Source: Pichia kudriavzevii (Eukaryota; Ascomycota; Pichiomycetes; Pichiales; Pichiaceae). Taken from it: a DNA stretch of 64,000 bases. Position numbers and translations under genes: made by a program. Each line of letters opens with the position of its first letter. Within the stretch, counting starts at the first letter, position 1. The stretch lies in NCBI RefSeq assembly GCF_003054445.1, contig NC_042507.1, positions 434,001 to 498,000 on the forward strand. The letters are read 5' to 3'. Below the pieces are notes generated by a model that searched no databases, had not been told where the DNA came from, and was given only the letters and a program-made list of their open reading frames with translations. Shown here one piece after another: positions 46,698-56,473 of this stretch.

Positions 46698-46724
46698 TTT
46701 TTTTTTTTTTTTTTTTTTTTTTTT
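46698..46724 (+). repeat. Homopolymer of 27 T
   Basis: An uninterrupted T27 lies about 225 bp upstream of the EF1-gamma ATG. Long poly(dA:dT) runs exclude nucleosomes in strong yeast promoters. The exact length may be affected by sequencing error. Confidence 0.85.
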
Positions 46725-46950
46725 GGTTTGTTTGGTTATTATGCATTTTTAGTTTAATTATTTGCGACTTTTTTTTTCTTCCATTTTTTTCACTCTCGCA
46801 CGTCGAAATGAACTTGTTGGTCCAGGGAGGGAAAAAAAAAAAAATTGAAGTGGTCATTCTGTCATACCGAACTGGTTTTTGCTTATAAAGTTTTACTTCT
46901 TTTTTGGGCTTTATATCTTTTAATTTAAATAGATCCATACAGATTCAACC

Positions 46951-48150
46951 ATGTCTCAAGGTACTTTATTCGGTTCTACTGAAACTAGATCCATTCTTCC
47001 TGTCGGCTTAGTCAAAGCTTTCAAGTTAGACATTGCTCTTGAAAAGAGAGAAGCGCCAGCACAAAAGGCAGCTTTCCCAAACACCAAGGTCCCAGCTTTC
47101 ATTGGTCCAAAGGGATTCAAGTTACAAGAATCCATTGCCGTTCTTTTCTACTTGATCTCTTTACATGATGCAGAATCTCCATTATTAGGTACTGACGTTG
47201 AATCCAAGGCCCAAGTCCTTAAATACCTTTCATGGGCTACTGCCGAATTAATGACTCCAGTTACTGTTGTTATTAAGATCTTGCTGAACAGAGTTCCATT
47301 CAACAAGAAGGCTCTTGATACTGCAAACGCTGAAGTTGACCAGCACGTTGCTCAATTAGAAAAGAGATTATTGACTCACACTTTCTTAGTTGGTGAAAGG
47401 TTAACTGTTGCTGATTTGTTTGTTGCATCTTGTTTCTACAGATGCTTTGCATTGACTTTTGGTAAGAAATGGAGAGCTGAACACCCAGTTTTTATGAGAT
47501 GGTTCAACACGGTCATTAAGACCGAATACTTATCCTACTTCTTTGACACTTTTGAATTTGTCGATGAACCAGTTAAGCCACAACTACCATCAAAGAAGGA
47601 AACCAAGCCTAAACAAGAAGAACCAGCACCAGCACCAGCACCAGCACAGCCAAAGAAGGCAAAACATCCATTAGAAGAATTAGGTAAGCCAACCATTCCT
47701 TTAGATGAATTAAAGAGAAACTACTCTAACATGGAAACCAGAGAAGGTGCTTTACCATACTTCTGGAACACTTTCTACAACGACAAAGAATGGTCATTGT
47801 GGAGAGTCGACTACAAGTATAACGATGAATTAACCTTGACTTTCATGTCTAACAACTTAGTTGGTGGTTTCTTCAACAGATTATCTGCTTCCACCAAGTA
47901 CATGTTTGGTTGTGCTGTCGTTTACGGTGAAAACAACAACAACGGTATCGTTGGTGCTTTCTTAGTTAGAGGCCAAGATTACAAGCCTGCTTTTGAAGTT
48001 GCTCCAGATTTCGAATCTTACTCCTTCACCAAGTTAGATGCTTCCAAGCCAGAAGACAGAGAATTCGTTGACAACATGTGGGCTTGGGACAAGCCAGTCA
48101 TCGTTAATGGTGAGTCTAAGGAAATTGCTGATGGTAAGGTCTTGAAATAA
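46951..48150 (+). CDS. TEF4: Translation elongation factor 1B gamma
   Basis: 399 codons. Residues 1-~205 form a glutathione-S-transferase-like domain (VPAFIGPKGFKLQESIAV, LVGERLTVADLFVAS). A linker with a Lys-rich part and an APAPAPAQP run follows, then the EF1G domain (~240-399) with YNDELTLTFMSNNLVGGFFN and the conserved end DGKVLK. It scaffolds the eEF1B complex that recharges eEF1A with GTP. Codon use is strongly biased, as in a highly expressed gene. S. cerevisiae TEF4 has an early intron; none is needed here. TEF4 versus CAM1 cannot be separated. Confidence 0.97.
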   Translation: MSQGTLFGSTETRSILPVGLVKAFKLDIALEKREAPAQKAAFPNTKVPAFIGPKGFKLQESIAVLFYLISLHDAESPLLGTDVESKAQVLKYLSWATAELMTPVTVVIKILLNRVPFNKKALDTANAEVDQHVAQLEKRLLTHTFLVGERLTVADLFVASCFYRCFALTFGKKWRAEHPVFMRWFNTVIKTEYLSYFFDTFEFVDEPVKPQLPSKKETKPKQEEPAPAPAPAQPKKAKHPLEELGKPTIPLDELKRNYSNMETREGALPYFWNTFYNDKEWSLWRVDYKYNDELTLTFMSNNLVGGFFNRLSASTKYMFGCAVVYGENNNNGIVGAFLVRGQDYKPAFEVAPDFESYSFTKLDASKPEDREFVDNMWAWDKPVIVNGESKEIADGKVLK

Positions 48151-48487
48151 GTGCCTTTGGGTAATTGTAAAAACCTTTTATACTTTTTAGTCTAGTTCTA
48201 TCGAAAGTCTACTATAAGTTACACCGATTCATTAATAGAACATTAAAAAAAATGAACGCCAAAAAAAAAAAAACAGACTTAAAGCCGTTTTAAAAATAGA
48301 TTCTCGTTGTTTCAAGTACATAAAATTTGGGTTACCGTTGATTAAAGGAAACCCATAATGCAGAAATTCTGCGGATGGGAAAACATTTCTTCGATTTTAT
48401 CTAGATTCACACATCACAGGTGTCACCTGATCCTGACCTTCTTATAAAATCATTCACGGAGAATCATTTGGAGAATCTCCCACAGGT
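48151..48487. other. 337 bp between EF1-gamma and the KCH1-type gene
   Basis: 3' flank and promoter, with short A runs near 48245 and 48261. CAGGTGTCACCTG near 48418-48430 is a near-perfect palindrome about 60 bp before the next ATG. No gene is seen. Confidence 0.4.
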
Positions 48488-50149
48488 ATGGACCACCAGT
48501 TGAGACATGAACCGTCCCTCATCCTTTTCAAGGAAGCTACACGAATAACATTCGATAACATCACGGGTGAATATAACTATAGAAAATGTTCTTTCTTCAA
48601 TTTCCTCAGTTATCTATCACTGTTGGTTTCCATTTTTTTGCAGTTTTTGTTTTTGGCATCAGATATTTATACATTAATCCAAATTTATGCATTAAACGAC
48701 TGGGAAGAATTCCATGTTATTACGTATATTCCTGTTTTAACTTATAGAATCACATTCACTGTCTGCATAGGGATTTCATTCATTTATTTGATAGTGACTT
48801 GGGTTTTGGGGTTTTTTATCCAGCGCCGAAATAGAGTAGTTCCTTCTTACTTACACACTGGTGCAAGACAAATTGATTCTTTAAAAAGCTATGAGAGATT
48901 TTGCATCTACGAAGAAGTCCAAAGCAAAAAGGTACATGACTGGATTTGCCTTTCAATTTACACTGGATATCACTATGAACTTATAAATTGGCTGTTAGCT
49001 GATTCCCCAAGACAAATCCTCAATGGTGTGACCATCGCATACTCTGTATCTAATAAGTTTACCTCCGGGGAACTGGGTATGATTTTGAGCGATATTGCTA
49101 AGACAAATAAAAAGGAAGCTGTCTTATTATCGTTTATGTTTTTTTCATTTGTTGTTTGGCTATGCTTCACATTTAAGAACTTTATTATCATTTTATCTTC
49201 AATATGTATAATTCCTAACATAAAAAGAAAGAAGAAAACTAAGTTCAACAAATACTGTGCAGATCTAGTTGCTGCAAGAGTTTACAAGCTATACGACAGC
49301 AAGGCTAAAATGAATGAAGAAGAGTTATCAAAAAGAAGAAAGGTTCCTTCGTTCATCAAAAACACCAATGTTGAAGATTCTTCATTCATCACCGAAGATT
49401 ATAATGATGGTACAGAAGATTTCGATATTGTGGATCCTCTTAGAGCCGACCAAACTAACGAATTAACAAATGATTCAGTTGTATCCTTAGAAAAACTCAA
49501 TCCTTTTGATTCCTACTCTCAAGTATCAGAGTTCCCGTTATCACATTCAAGAGTCAACCTTGTGCCCAAAGCCTCTCTTCACCGTAGAAGTCCGTCAAAA
49601 AATCGTGTTTTTACCAATAATGAATACGAACTACATGAAATTACAATGAGTGACCCTCATAATGATGCCCCTCACAGTAAAACAACCAATCATTATGATA
49701 ATGGAGTGAAACCAACAACTGACTATTCACATAGTACAAATAGTCCATTTTGTATTTCTGAAGCGGAAACTCAGGATTGTGGGATACGTGAAAGTTACGT
49801 ATACATCCCTTCTAAAGTTTATGAGGAAGTTTACCACCAGCAGAGCCCTCTGAATGGTAAGCCGCCTAGAATTGTTTTTGAAACAGAGGGCAATCCTAGC
49901 TCCGAATCATCCACGTTGCCACAGTACACCCCAACATCGAGCAAAAACAGAGAACACGCTTCACATAGAAAAGATCCAAAATACGATGGTGTGGATACTG
50001 ATGGTGAAGAAAGTGAGGACGACGACGATGACGAAGAAGAAGAAGATTATATAAAGATTGGACAAACTTCGTACGGGAATCCAAAACGTGGTAATTCACG
50101 AACTTTGTACGGTTCAAGGGGACTTGCCAATCATAGGACAATCATATAA
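48488..50149 (+). CDS. KCH1: Low-affinity potassium transporter, KCH1/PRM6 family
   Basis: 553 codons. The first ~250 residues carry about four membrane segments (~36-58, ~76-92, ~95-112, ~215-242). Family sequence includes DNITGEYNYRKCSFFNFLSYLS, HDWICLSIYTGYHYELINWLLADSPRQILNG and CADLVAARVYKLYD. The remainder is a long cytosolic tail, Ser/Asn-rich with an acidic stretch (EESEDDDDDEEEEDY). S. cerevisiae Kch1 and Prm6 mediate potassium influx during pheromone response and cell-wall stress. The tail is longer than in S. cerevisiae. It converges with the Mago gene across 123 bp that hold a TA repeat. Confidence 0.85.
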   Translation: MDHQLRHEPSLILFKEATRITFDNITGEYNYRKCSFFNFLSYLSLLVSIFLQFLFLASDIYTLIQIYALNDWEEFHVITYIPVLTYRITFTVCIGISFIYLIVTWVLGFFIQRRNRVVPSYLHTGARQIDSLKSYERFCIYEEVQSKKVHDWICLSIYTGYHYELINWLLADSPRQILNGVTIAYSVSNKFTSGELGMILSDIAKTNKKEAVLLSFMFFSFVVWLCFTFKNFIIILSSICIIPNIKRKKKTKFNKYCADLVAARVYKLYDSKAKMNEEELSKRRKVPSFIKNTNVEDSSFITEDYNDGTEDFDIVDPLRADQTNELTNDSVVSLEKLNPFDSYSQVSEFPLSHSRVNLVPKASLHRRSPSKNRVFTNNEYELHEITMSDPHNDAPHSKTTNHYDNGVKPTTDYSHSTNSPFCISEAETQDCGIRESYVYIPSKVYEEVYHQQSPLNGKPPRIVFETEGNPSSESSTLPQYTPTSSKNREHASHRKDPKYDGVDTDGEESEDDDDDEEEEDYIKIGQTSYGNPKRGNSRTLYGSRGLANHRTII

Positions 50150-50208
50150 ACATCCAATTTGCACTAACTTCATTAAACAATCATCTTTGTAAACTTTTCT
50201 AACTACTA

Positions 50209-50231
50209 GTAATATATATATATATATATAT
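50209..50231. repeat. (TA)n run between KCH1-type and Mago genes
   Basis: About eleven TA units lie between two convergent 3' ends, similar to the one between the RMD1-like gene and H2A. Confidence 0.8.
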
Positions 50232-50272
50232 CTACTTATACTTTAACAACTCCCCTAATTATCTTGAAAAAA

Positions 50273-50773
50273 CTAACTAAATAAAGGATTTACTTTAAAA
50301 TGCAACGATATCAAAGAAAATATGAATGTCTTTAAATCTTGTACTAGGTAGTAGAAGATTTTCAAACTTTCGGCGTCATTCATACCTTTTATTGACACAA
50401 GTGATAAACGGCCAACAGTTTTCAGTACCTTTTTTTTGTTACCACATCGAATTTCAATTTCTTGCTTAGACTCTCTCTCAGCCTTAGGCCAAAACACATC
50501 AGATTCAAGTAATATTTGACTTTCCTTGACAATACAAAGTATTTCTTCGAGCACTAGCAATGAGATACATACTTCCTTTCTGATCAACTCCTCATTTCTG
50601 TAATTGGTCTGGTTAGCGTATCTCAATGTTGCAAACTTATCGCCAGGATTGTGACGTATATCAAACTCAAGGAATTCATGCCCATGAACATTATCTTTAT
50701 AACCACCCGAATAAAATCGGAGGTAGAATTCTGTATCAGTAGATCCCACGTTTAAATCAAAGGAATCAGACAT
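50273..50773 (-). CDS. Mago nashi homologue (exon junction complex subunit)
   Basis: 166 codons against ~146 in animals; the extra residues are a 12-residue N-terminal extension and small insertions. Conserved blocks are FYLRFYSGG, HGHEFLEFDIRHN, LRYANQTNYRNEELIRKEV, FWPKAERESKQEIEI and FYYLVQDLKTFIFSLISLHFKV, each matching human MAGOH closely. Mago pairs with Y14 and locks eIF4A3 on spliced mRNA. S. cerevisiae has lost it, while some other yeasts keep it. No intron is needed. The partner Y14 is not in this window. It converges with the KCH1-type gene and diverges from TYS1 across 733 bp. Confidence 0.95.
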   Translation of the reverse strand: MSDSFDLNVGSTDTEFYLRFYSGGYKDNVHGHEFLEFDIRHNPGDKFATLRYANQTNYRNEELIRKEVCISLLVLEEILCIVKESQILLESDVFWPKAERESKQEIEIRCGNKKKVLKTVGRLSLVSIKGMNDAESLKIFYYLVQDLKTFIFSLISLHFKVNPLFS

Positions 50774-51506
50774 TGACCGTTAGATATACCTTATATTGGC
50801 TGTTCTCTGTGGGATGGGTGCTGAGTCTACCAATGTTACAAAAAAGTTTAGGAGCGTGTTGATGAATATTAAGATAGTTACTCCTTTATAAACACCCAAT
50901 GATGAATATATGTCACTAGTCAATCACCCCATTAAAAAGGAAAGTAATAACGCTGGTTCTTTAACCAAGCAGTATATGAGCATTAATATAGACTGTTTGG
51001 AAATAAAACTCAACATGGGCCAAAAAAAAGAAAAAAAATTCAAAGAAAATATCTAACGAAGTGCCAAGTACAGCTCAAACGCAACAATACAACAAATATA
51101 CAGGACTAATACCATTTGGCTTCAATTAATTGTCTTTGTTTTGTTCTGCTCTATATTGTCATGGACATCGATTTGATTTACTAGTGAATACAAATCTTAG
51201 ATTTGGCCTCAAAAGCAGAACTTCTGGTATTCGGGGTCACAAAGAAATATTCCATAAACGTATAATGCAATCAGACTAATTTAGGAAACAAACAGATTGA
51301 GACGCTAAGAGTTTCATCAGACTATCCAATAATGCATATACCTGTTTTCTCTCCACAGGTAAAGAAAAAATCCAATCAAATAATTTTTCGAATTTCCCAT
51401 TTCGAGAGTCGCAGAAAATTGGACAAATTTTCATGGCATCATTTGTTGAAGATGATTCAGTCATAAGAGGTTTTAATATATAGATAGAGCCCAAAAGCAA
51501 GTAAGA
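50774..51506. other. 733 bp divergent promoter, Mago / TYS1
   Basis: AT-rich with A runs near 51023-51045. A minus frame (51276-51464, 62 codons from ATG, longer from a non-ATG start) ends upstream of TYS1. It resembles no family I know and I do not call it. Confidence 0.5.
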
Positions 51507-52709
51507 ATGTCCGACATGACACCAGATCAGCAATACGAGCTTATCACAAGGAACCTTCAAGAAGTCCTTAATCCTCAAATTATCAAGAACGTTCTTGAAA
51601 ATGAAGATAGACCATTAAGGGTCTACTGGGGTACTGCGCCAACTGGTAAGCCACACTGTGGTTATTTTGTTCCTATGGTCAAGTTGGCACATTTACTAAA
51701 GGCAGGTGTAGAAGTTACTGTCTTGATTGCTGATCTACATGCTTTCTTGGACAACATGAAGGCACCATTGGAAGTTGTTCAGTACAGAGCTAAGTACTAC
51801 GAGTTTGTTGTTAAATCCATTTTAACCTCAATCAATGTTCCAATTGAGAAGTTAAAGTTTGTTCTTGGTTCTTCTTACCAGCTAACCCCTGAATATACTA
51901 TGGATTTGTTTAAATTGTCAAACAGGGTATCTCAAAATGATGCAAAGAGAGCAGGTGCTGATGTTGTCAAACAGGTTGCAAATCCGTTGTTATCTGGTTT
52001 AATCTATCCTTTAATGCAAGTTTTGGACGAAGAATATTTAAAAGTTGATGTCCAATTAGGTGGTGTTGACCAGAGAAAGATTTTTGTTCTTGCGGAAGAG
52101 AATATCCAAGCTTTAGGTTACAAGAAAAGAGCACATCTAATGAATCGTATGGTTCCAGGATTAATGCAAGGTGGTAAGATGTCTGCTTCGGATCCAAACT
52201 CCAAGATTGATCTGTTGGAGCAACCAAAAATTGTGAAAAAGAAGATTAATCAAGCATTTTGTGCACCTGGTAATATTGAAGACAACGGTCTATTAGCATT
52301 TGTTAAAAATGTTCTAGGACCAATTTACGAATTAAAGCATGGTGACGGTAAGTTCCAATTTTTTATTGACAGACCTGAGAAGTACGGTGGTCCAATCACT
52401 TACAATACATACAAAGAACTTGAAGATGCATTCAAGAATGAGCAACTATCCCCCGTGGATTTGAAATCTGGTGTTGCTGATGCAATCAATGTATTGCTAG
52501 CACCTATAATTGAGGAATATTCTGCAAACAAAGAGTTCCAAGAGGCAGAAACTAAGGGCTATCCTCCTCCAGCTCCAGAACCAAAGAAAAATAAGAAGGT
52601 CAAAAACAGAGGTTCTAAATACCCTGGTGCTAAAGAGGTAAAAGTTGAAGCTACTAAGGACACATCTACCGAAGTAGTTGCTGAGAAACTCGACCAAACT
52701 AAAATCTAA
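51507..52709 (+). CDS. TYS1: Cytosolic tyrosyl-tRNA synthetase
   Basis: 400 codons (S. cerevisiae 394). The class I HIGH-type motif is TGKPHCGYF (~47-55), followed by [13 protein letters not shown], the tyrosine-binding [21 protein letters not shown], and KMSAS (~226-230) as the KMSKS loop. A Lys-rich C-terminal extension (~350-400) is typical of eukaryotic cytosolic enzymes. The start [12 protein letters not shown] is at the first ATG. A CTG in SKIDLLEQ codes the conserved Leu. No presequence is seen, so it is the cytosolic enzyme. Confidence 0.97.
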   Translation: MSDMTPDQQYELITRNLQEVLNPQIIKNVLENEDRPLRVYWGTAPTGKPHCGYFVPMVKLAHLLKAGVEVTVLIADLHAFLDNMKAPLEVVQYRAKYYEFVVKSILTSINVPIEKLKFVLGSSYQLTPEYTMDLFKLSNRVSQNDAKRAGADVVKQVANPLLSGLIYPLMQVLDEEYLKVDVQLGGVDQRKIFVLAEENIQALGYKKRAHLMNRMVPGLMQGGKMSASDPNSKIDLLEQPKIVKKKINQAFCAPGNIEDNGLLAFVKNVLGPIYELKHGDGKFQFFIDRPEKYGGPITYNTYKELEDAFKNEQLSPVDLKSGVADAINVLLAPIIEEYSANKEFQEAETKGYPPPAPEPKKNKKVKNRGSKYPGAKEVKVEATKDTSTEVVAEKLDQTKI

Positions 52710-53009
52710 TATTTTACAAGTCTTTTATAAACTAGAGTGAGCTAATAACATGTATGCTTTTGTATAGAGTTAAGCAGCTTAAAAGCCAACTAAGAAAAGG
52801 TACTAAAACCTTGAATTTCCAAATTCATTGAGCAGAGGCCTGTACCGGAAAAAAAAAATCATTTAGGTTAAGGAGACAGCAACACAAGAAAAAAAATAAT
52901 TTTTAACACCTTACCAGCCAAACATTAAATGTAGCTATGGACTGTATCATATTGTGCCATAGACCTAACACAGTGTTTCATATTGTGTAATTTACCCGGT
53001 TTTGGGAGT
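52710..53009. other. 300 bp between TYS1 and PUT3
   Basis: 3' flank of TYS1 and promoter of PUT3. AT-rich, with two short A runs near 52850 and 52890. No specific site is recognised. Confidence 0.4.
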
Positions 53010-55850
53010 ATGGAACCTCAACCGAGTCAGCATCCTCGTATTAAAGACTTGTTATCAGCAAATAGTTCTCCTGTGGTGGAATCACCATCTGCGGAATCTA
53101 TTGATGCAGGTGATAAAAATAAGAAGAGGACGAACCTTGCATGCACAAATTGTCGTCAGAGGCATCTAAAGTGTGACGGGGGTGGTAATCCATGCTCAAG
53201 GTGCATACGGCTCAAATCAGACTGTATTTATCTAGAGGCTGATAAGAAAATTGTCATTAGTGTAAAATATTTGGATAAACTTCAAAGTATGATATCTAAG
53301 CTAAAGGTGGAGAATGCCAATTTAAGATCATTGAATAGAATAACAGATACTAAGGACGAAAATTCGAATATACAACACCTTAGTAATTTCAAAGGAGAGG
53401 CCTTAAATATTGGGAGTGAAGCTATTTCTCAATCTTCTGAGAAATCACCAAACTCAAACAAGCGTCCTTACCCTGAAGCGGAAGAATCACAAAAGGAAAG
53501 TGATAAAAGGAGTACCGAAATAATTCCTCCCTATCTTGAATCATACGGACGGCTTATCCATTCGAGAACAGGCGAACGTTTCTATGTTGGATCCTCTTCG
53601 ATGACTTTATTTGGATTGGAAATCAATAGGTTAGTTGCACCAATTATTGAACAAAAAGAAGCCTCTGGATCTCCCGAATCTGTAACTTCCCACAATGGAA
53701 AGAATGAGACCATTTTAGAGAAGGAAGGGAATGCCTATCGAATTATGCTAGGTAAAACACATTCTAGGCCTGGGATGGACGTTAATTTTACATTACCGAG
53801 TTACAGTTATGCCATGCTCTTGGTTGACTCTTTCATTTCATATAATGATGGCTGCTTTTACTTTTTTAATGAGGGATTGGTCAAGGAAAACCTTAGAAGA
53901 ATTTACCATGATGATGAAAAAAGAGGATTCAAGCTTGATTATGGTATCGAATCTCTCAATAATGCACCCGATAATGATCCAACTTTGGAAACGATTTGGT
54001 TTTGCAAATTGCTATTGATATTTGCAGTTGGTGAAATGTACCTTGGTACAGCTAATTATCTTAATGGATATAAAATTAATGATAAGAATAAACTCAAAAA
54101 ACAGAAGATGTCTCGAAAAAGCTCGTCAGTCAATTCATCCAATGAAGATACATCAAAGCGGAAGAAACAGAAATATCACCACGACGCAACAAAGCTACCC
54201 GGATCTGGATTTTTCAATCAGGCAAGCGATTTGTTTACTGGGTTGTTTGCAAGTGGATCGATTGATAATTGTACCAGGGAAGGTGGCGTTGAAGTGTTGC
54301 TATTGTATGCTTTCTATTTACAGGTTGCAGATTGTACAGCAGCTTCATACTTTTATTTTGGGATTGCATTGCGTGCCTCTTTGTTGATGGGCTTACATGT
54401 TGATGTTGGTAAAGATACGTTGAATCGCTTTGAGTTAGAACACCGAAGAAGATTATGGTGGACGGTTTATATGTATGAACGGATGTTAGCGTCAAAGGCT
54501 GGCCTACCATTATCACTAACTGATGAGGATATTTCTTCAGAGCTTCCGAATGATTTTGACATGTCGAATCCAGGACCAGGTTGTGAAAACTATATATTTC
54601 CAGAGGCCGAGTTTATCAGCAACTGTGTCAAGATCACCAAGGTGAATGCCACAATTTTAAGAAAATTATACACTAGACATCCATCTTCGAATATCTTGCC
54701 AATTGTTCATGAATTGGTAGTTTCATTGCTCAAGTGGAAAAAGTCCCTGCCTCGGGATATTAATTGTGATTTTTCCAAGGACAATATTGAAATCTCAAGA
54801 TTAATTGCAAACATGATGACTGAATATTTCCAAGGTATTAATCTAGCAGTACGGCCCCTTCTTCTCCATTTTGTCTTGGTGAATTTGAAGTCTTCTAATC
54901 CAAAAGAAGGAAAATATCTTGATCTTTCGAAATACTCATCTATCATTTTAGCGCTATTAAATGCCTCTTTCCAAGCATCAATCAATACTATTAGATCGCT
55001 ATGGGCTTTAGTTCCTGAAAATATGGTTGCTTTATTTGGGTATATGGACCGAGAATATTTATTCAATGCGACAGCAACACTTGTTTTGTTCAATGCTACC
55101 TTTGGGGTGTTTGAAGCTACCAACGAGCACTTGGATCACGCTCTCACCTTGTTTACCAAGATGAGAAACCTAGGGAATCATCCTGCAACATTGCGGAGAG
55201 AGCAAATTCTTAGGCTTCTGTCTATTTTAGATTTCAATGGAGCGATGTCTACATTGATAGCTAAACATGATGACAATAAACGTCCTCCATCGTCAATGCT
55301 AAACAGCGATACTTCCTTTGGACATAATGTCTCCAGATCAACACAATCGAATATGGGGAATCCCGAGTCTTTTCTTAATACAACAAATGAGCCAATGAGA
55401 GCAAAAACGGTTTCTGATATACTAACTGCTTTCCAGATGCCGAGATCACAATTTCAGAAACCCCAAGCTCAACCTGAAGTGCAAACCCCAACCCCAACAC
55501 AATCACAAACACAAACACAAACACATTCCGATATGAACAATGAAATCATCAAGAGAAGAATAATCCAACACCAAGGCATACATATACCAGAGTCAGCAAA
55601 CCTTGAACCGCATTCATTAGATAACATAAACCCACCAAACCTAGCTCCATTTTCGCCTAACTTGGCATCGTTATTTAACCATATTGATGATGTCATGGAA
55701 ATCGAACAACTATCTTCTAACGGCAACGATCTTGAGCTTTGGAAAGATATCACCACTAAGGCGGCATGGCTACAGAATGACATGGTAAGTGAAATAGACC
55801 ATATTTTTGATACCAACCATGATGGTCTAGAAAATAATGATAATCTATGA
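53010..55850 (+). CDS. PUT3: Zn2Cys6 activator of proline utilisation
   Basis: 946 codons from the ATG at 53010; the open frame reaches nine codons further to a TTG, which I reject. The zinc cluster has C45-x2-C48-x6-C55-x6-C62-x2-C65-x6-C72, followed by LEADKKIVISVKYLDKLQSM and a coiled coil. Put3 blocks match closely: RLIHSRTGERFYVGSSSMTLFGLE, FYFFNEGLVKENL, TIWFCKLLLIFAVGEMYLG, EVLLLYAFYLQVADCTAASYFYFG and RRLWWTVYMYERMLASKAGLPLS. S. cerevisiae Put3 (979 residues) sits on PUT1/PUT2 promoters and is activated by proline. The C-terminal acidic region and a Thr-Gln repeat near 55490-55525 would be part of the activation domain. Confidence 0.9.
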   Translation: MEPQPSQHPRIKDLLSANSSPVVESPSAESIDAGDKNKKRTNLACTNCRQRHLKCDGGGNPCSRCIRLKSDCIYLEADKKIVISVKYLDKLQSMISKLKVENANLRSLNRITDTKDENSNIQHLSNFKGEALNIGSEAISQSSEKSPNSNKRPYPEAEESQKESDKRSTEIIPPYLESYGRLIHSRTGERFYVGSSSMTLFGLEINRLVAPIIEQKEASGSPESVTSHNGKNETILEKEGNAYRIMLGKTHSRPGMDVNFTLPSYSYAMLLVDSFISYNDGCFYFFNEGLVKENLRRIYHDDEKRGFKLDYGIESLNNAPDNDPTLETIWFCKLLLIFAVGEMYLGTANYLNGYKINDKNKLKKQKMSRKSSSVNSSNEDTSKRKKQKYHHDATKLPGSGFFNQASDLFTGLFASGSIDNCTREGGVEVLLLYAFYLQVADCTAASYFYFGIALRASLLMGLHVDVGKDTLNRFELEHRRRLWWTVYMYERMLASKAGLPLSLTDEDISSELPNDFDMSNPGPGCENYIFPEAEFISNCVKITKVNATILRKLYTRHPSSNILPIVHELVVSLLKWKKSLPRDINCDFSKDNIEISRLIANMMTEYFQGINLAVRPLLLHFVLVNLKSSNPKEGKYLDLSKYSSIILALLNASFQASINTIRSLWALVPENMVALFGYMDREYLFNATATLVLFNATFGVFEATNEHLDHALTLFTKMRNLGNHPATLRREQILRLLSILDFNGAMSTLIAKHDDNKRPPSSMLNSDTSFGHNVSRSTQSNMGNPESFLNTTNEPMRAKTVSDILTAFQMPRSQFQKPQAQPEVQTPTPTQSQTQTQTHSDMNNEIIKRRIIQHQGIHIPESANLEPHSLDNINPPNLAPFSPNLASLFNHIDDVMEIEQLSSNGNDLELWKDITTKAAWLQNDMVSEIDHIFDTNHDGLENNDNL

Positions 55851-56473
55851 AAAATGGCAACAGCTTATAACCGGATTTTTCACTACAACCTTCTTGTCTA
55901 CTGTTTCTATATAATGAACCCTAGCTTTTACTATATAGGAAATCAGCCATAACAATGTCTGTGCCACAAACTCCACCGCTTCCGCGTCATGCGCCACGCT
56001 GGATTAATGTAGAAGTGCGTGCAGCTCCCAAAATGGAAATTTCTGGTAAACCTGTACTCTTTGGTGGAAAAAATTTTTCAAATTGCCCCGTTCAATCTCG
56101 ACGTACCTTGATGTAGTTGCCCTTTTTCTCAATTTTCCACTTCAACTCGGATTCGTATATAGCGTTTGCCTTTTTATTCCTTTCAATTTGAAACGTTTTT
56201 TTCCTTTATTTCTTGTCTCCTTTTGTAGAACGTATTTTAGTTTTCATCGTCGTTTATCGCCCAGTTGTTTTTTCTGTATATAGGTTTATCCATATATCTT
56301 TGAAAACTTCATTCCCAAACATATAAAAAAAACTAAAAAAAAATCAAAAAATCTTTTTTTTTTAAAAGAAACTTTAAAATAAATCAAATACTTTTGATTA
56401 AATTTTAATTACAATAACAACACAATAACTCAATCAGAAAAAAAAAATATTTAAAAAAAAACCAGATAACAAC
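55851..56473. other. 623 bp PUT3-PAB1 intergenic region with A-rich PAB1 leader
   Basis: It contains a 53-codon ATG frame (55955-56116), a T-rich stretch, and then about 150 bp of A-rich sequence directly before the PAB1 ATG. Nothing else is identified. Confidence 0.5.
56325..56461 (+). promoter_or_regulatory. Oligo(A)-rich leader of PAB1
   Basis: A runs of 8-10 (for example 56325-56332, 56438-56447 and 56453-56461) are spread across the last ~150 bp before the ATG, the last ending 12 nt before it. Poly(A)-binding protein mRNAs are known to carry oligo(A) tracts in their leaders that bind the protein and repress translation (autoregulation shown in animals). Use here is inferred. Confidence 0.55.

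Larger units (their letters stand above)
46047..46950. other. 904-bp divergent promoter, sulfate permease / EF1-gamma
   Basis: The half nearest the permease holds the Met31/32-type cluster. The half nearest EF1-gamma is T-rich, with a run of 27 T's (46698-46724). A 98-codon plus frame (46456-46752) runs into the T run and is not a credible gene. Confidence 0.6.

Noticed and set aside
46456-46752. 98-codon plus frame in the sulfate permease promoter
   Set aside because: It runs into the T27 homopolymer, giving a Phe run, and overlaps the regulatory site cluster.
51276-51464. 62-codon minus frame upstream of TYS1
   Set aside because: It is short and without a recognisable motif, and I saw no splice signals linking it to another exon.
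55490-55525. CAAACA repeat in PUT3 considered as a microsatellite insertion
   Set aside because: It stays in frame, encodes a Thr-Gln repeat in a disordered activation region, and needs no special explanation.
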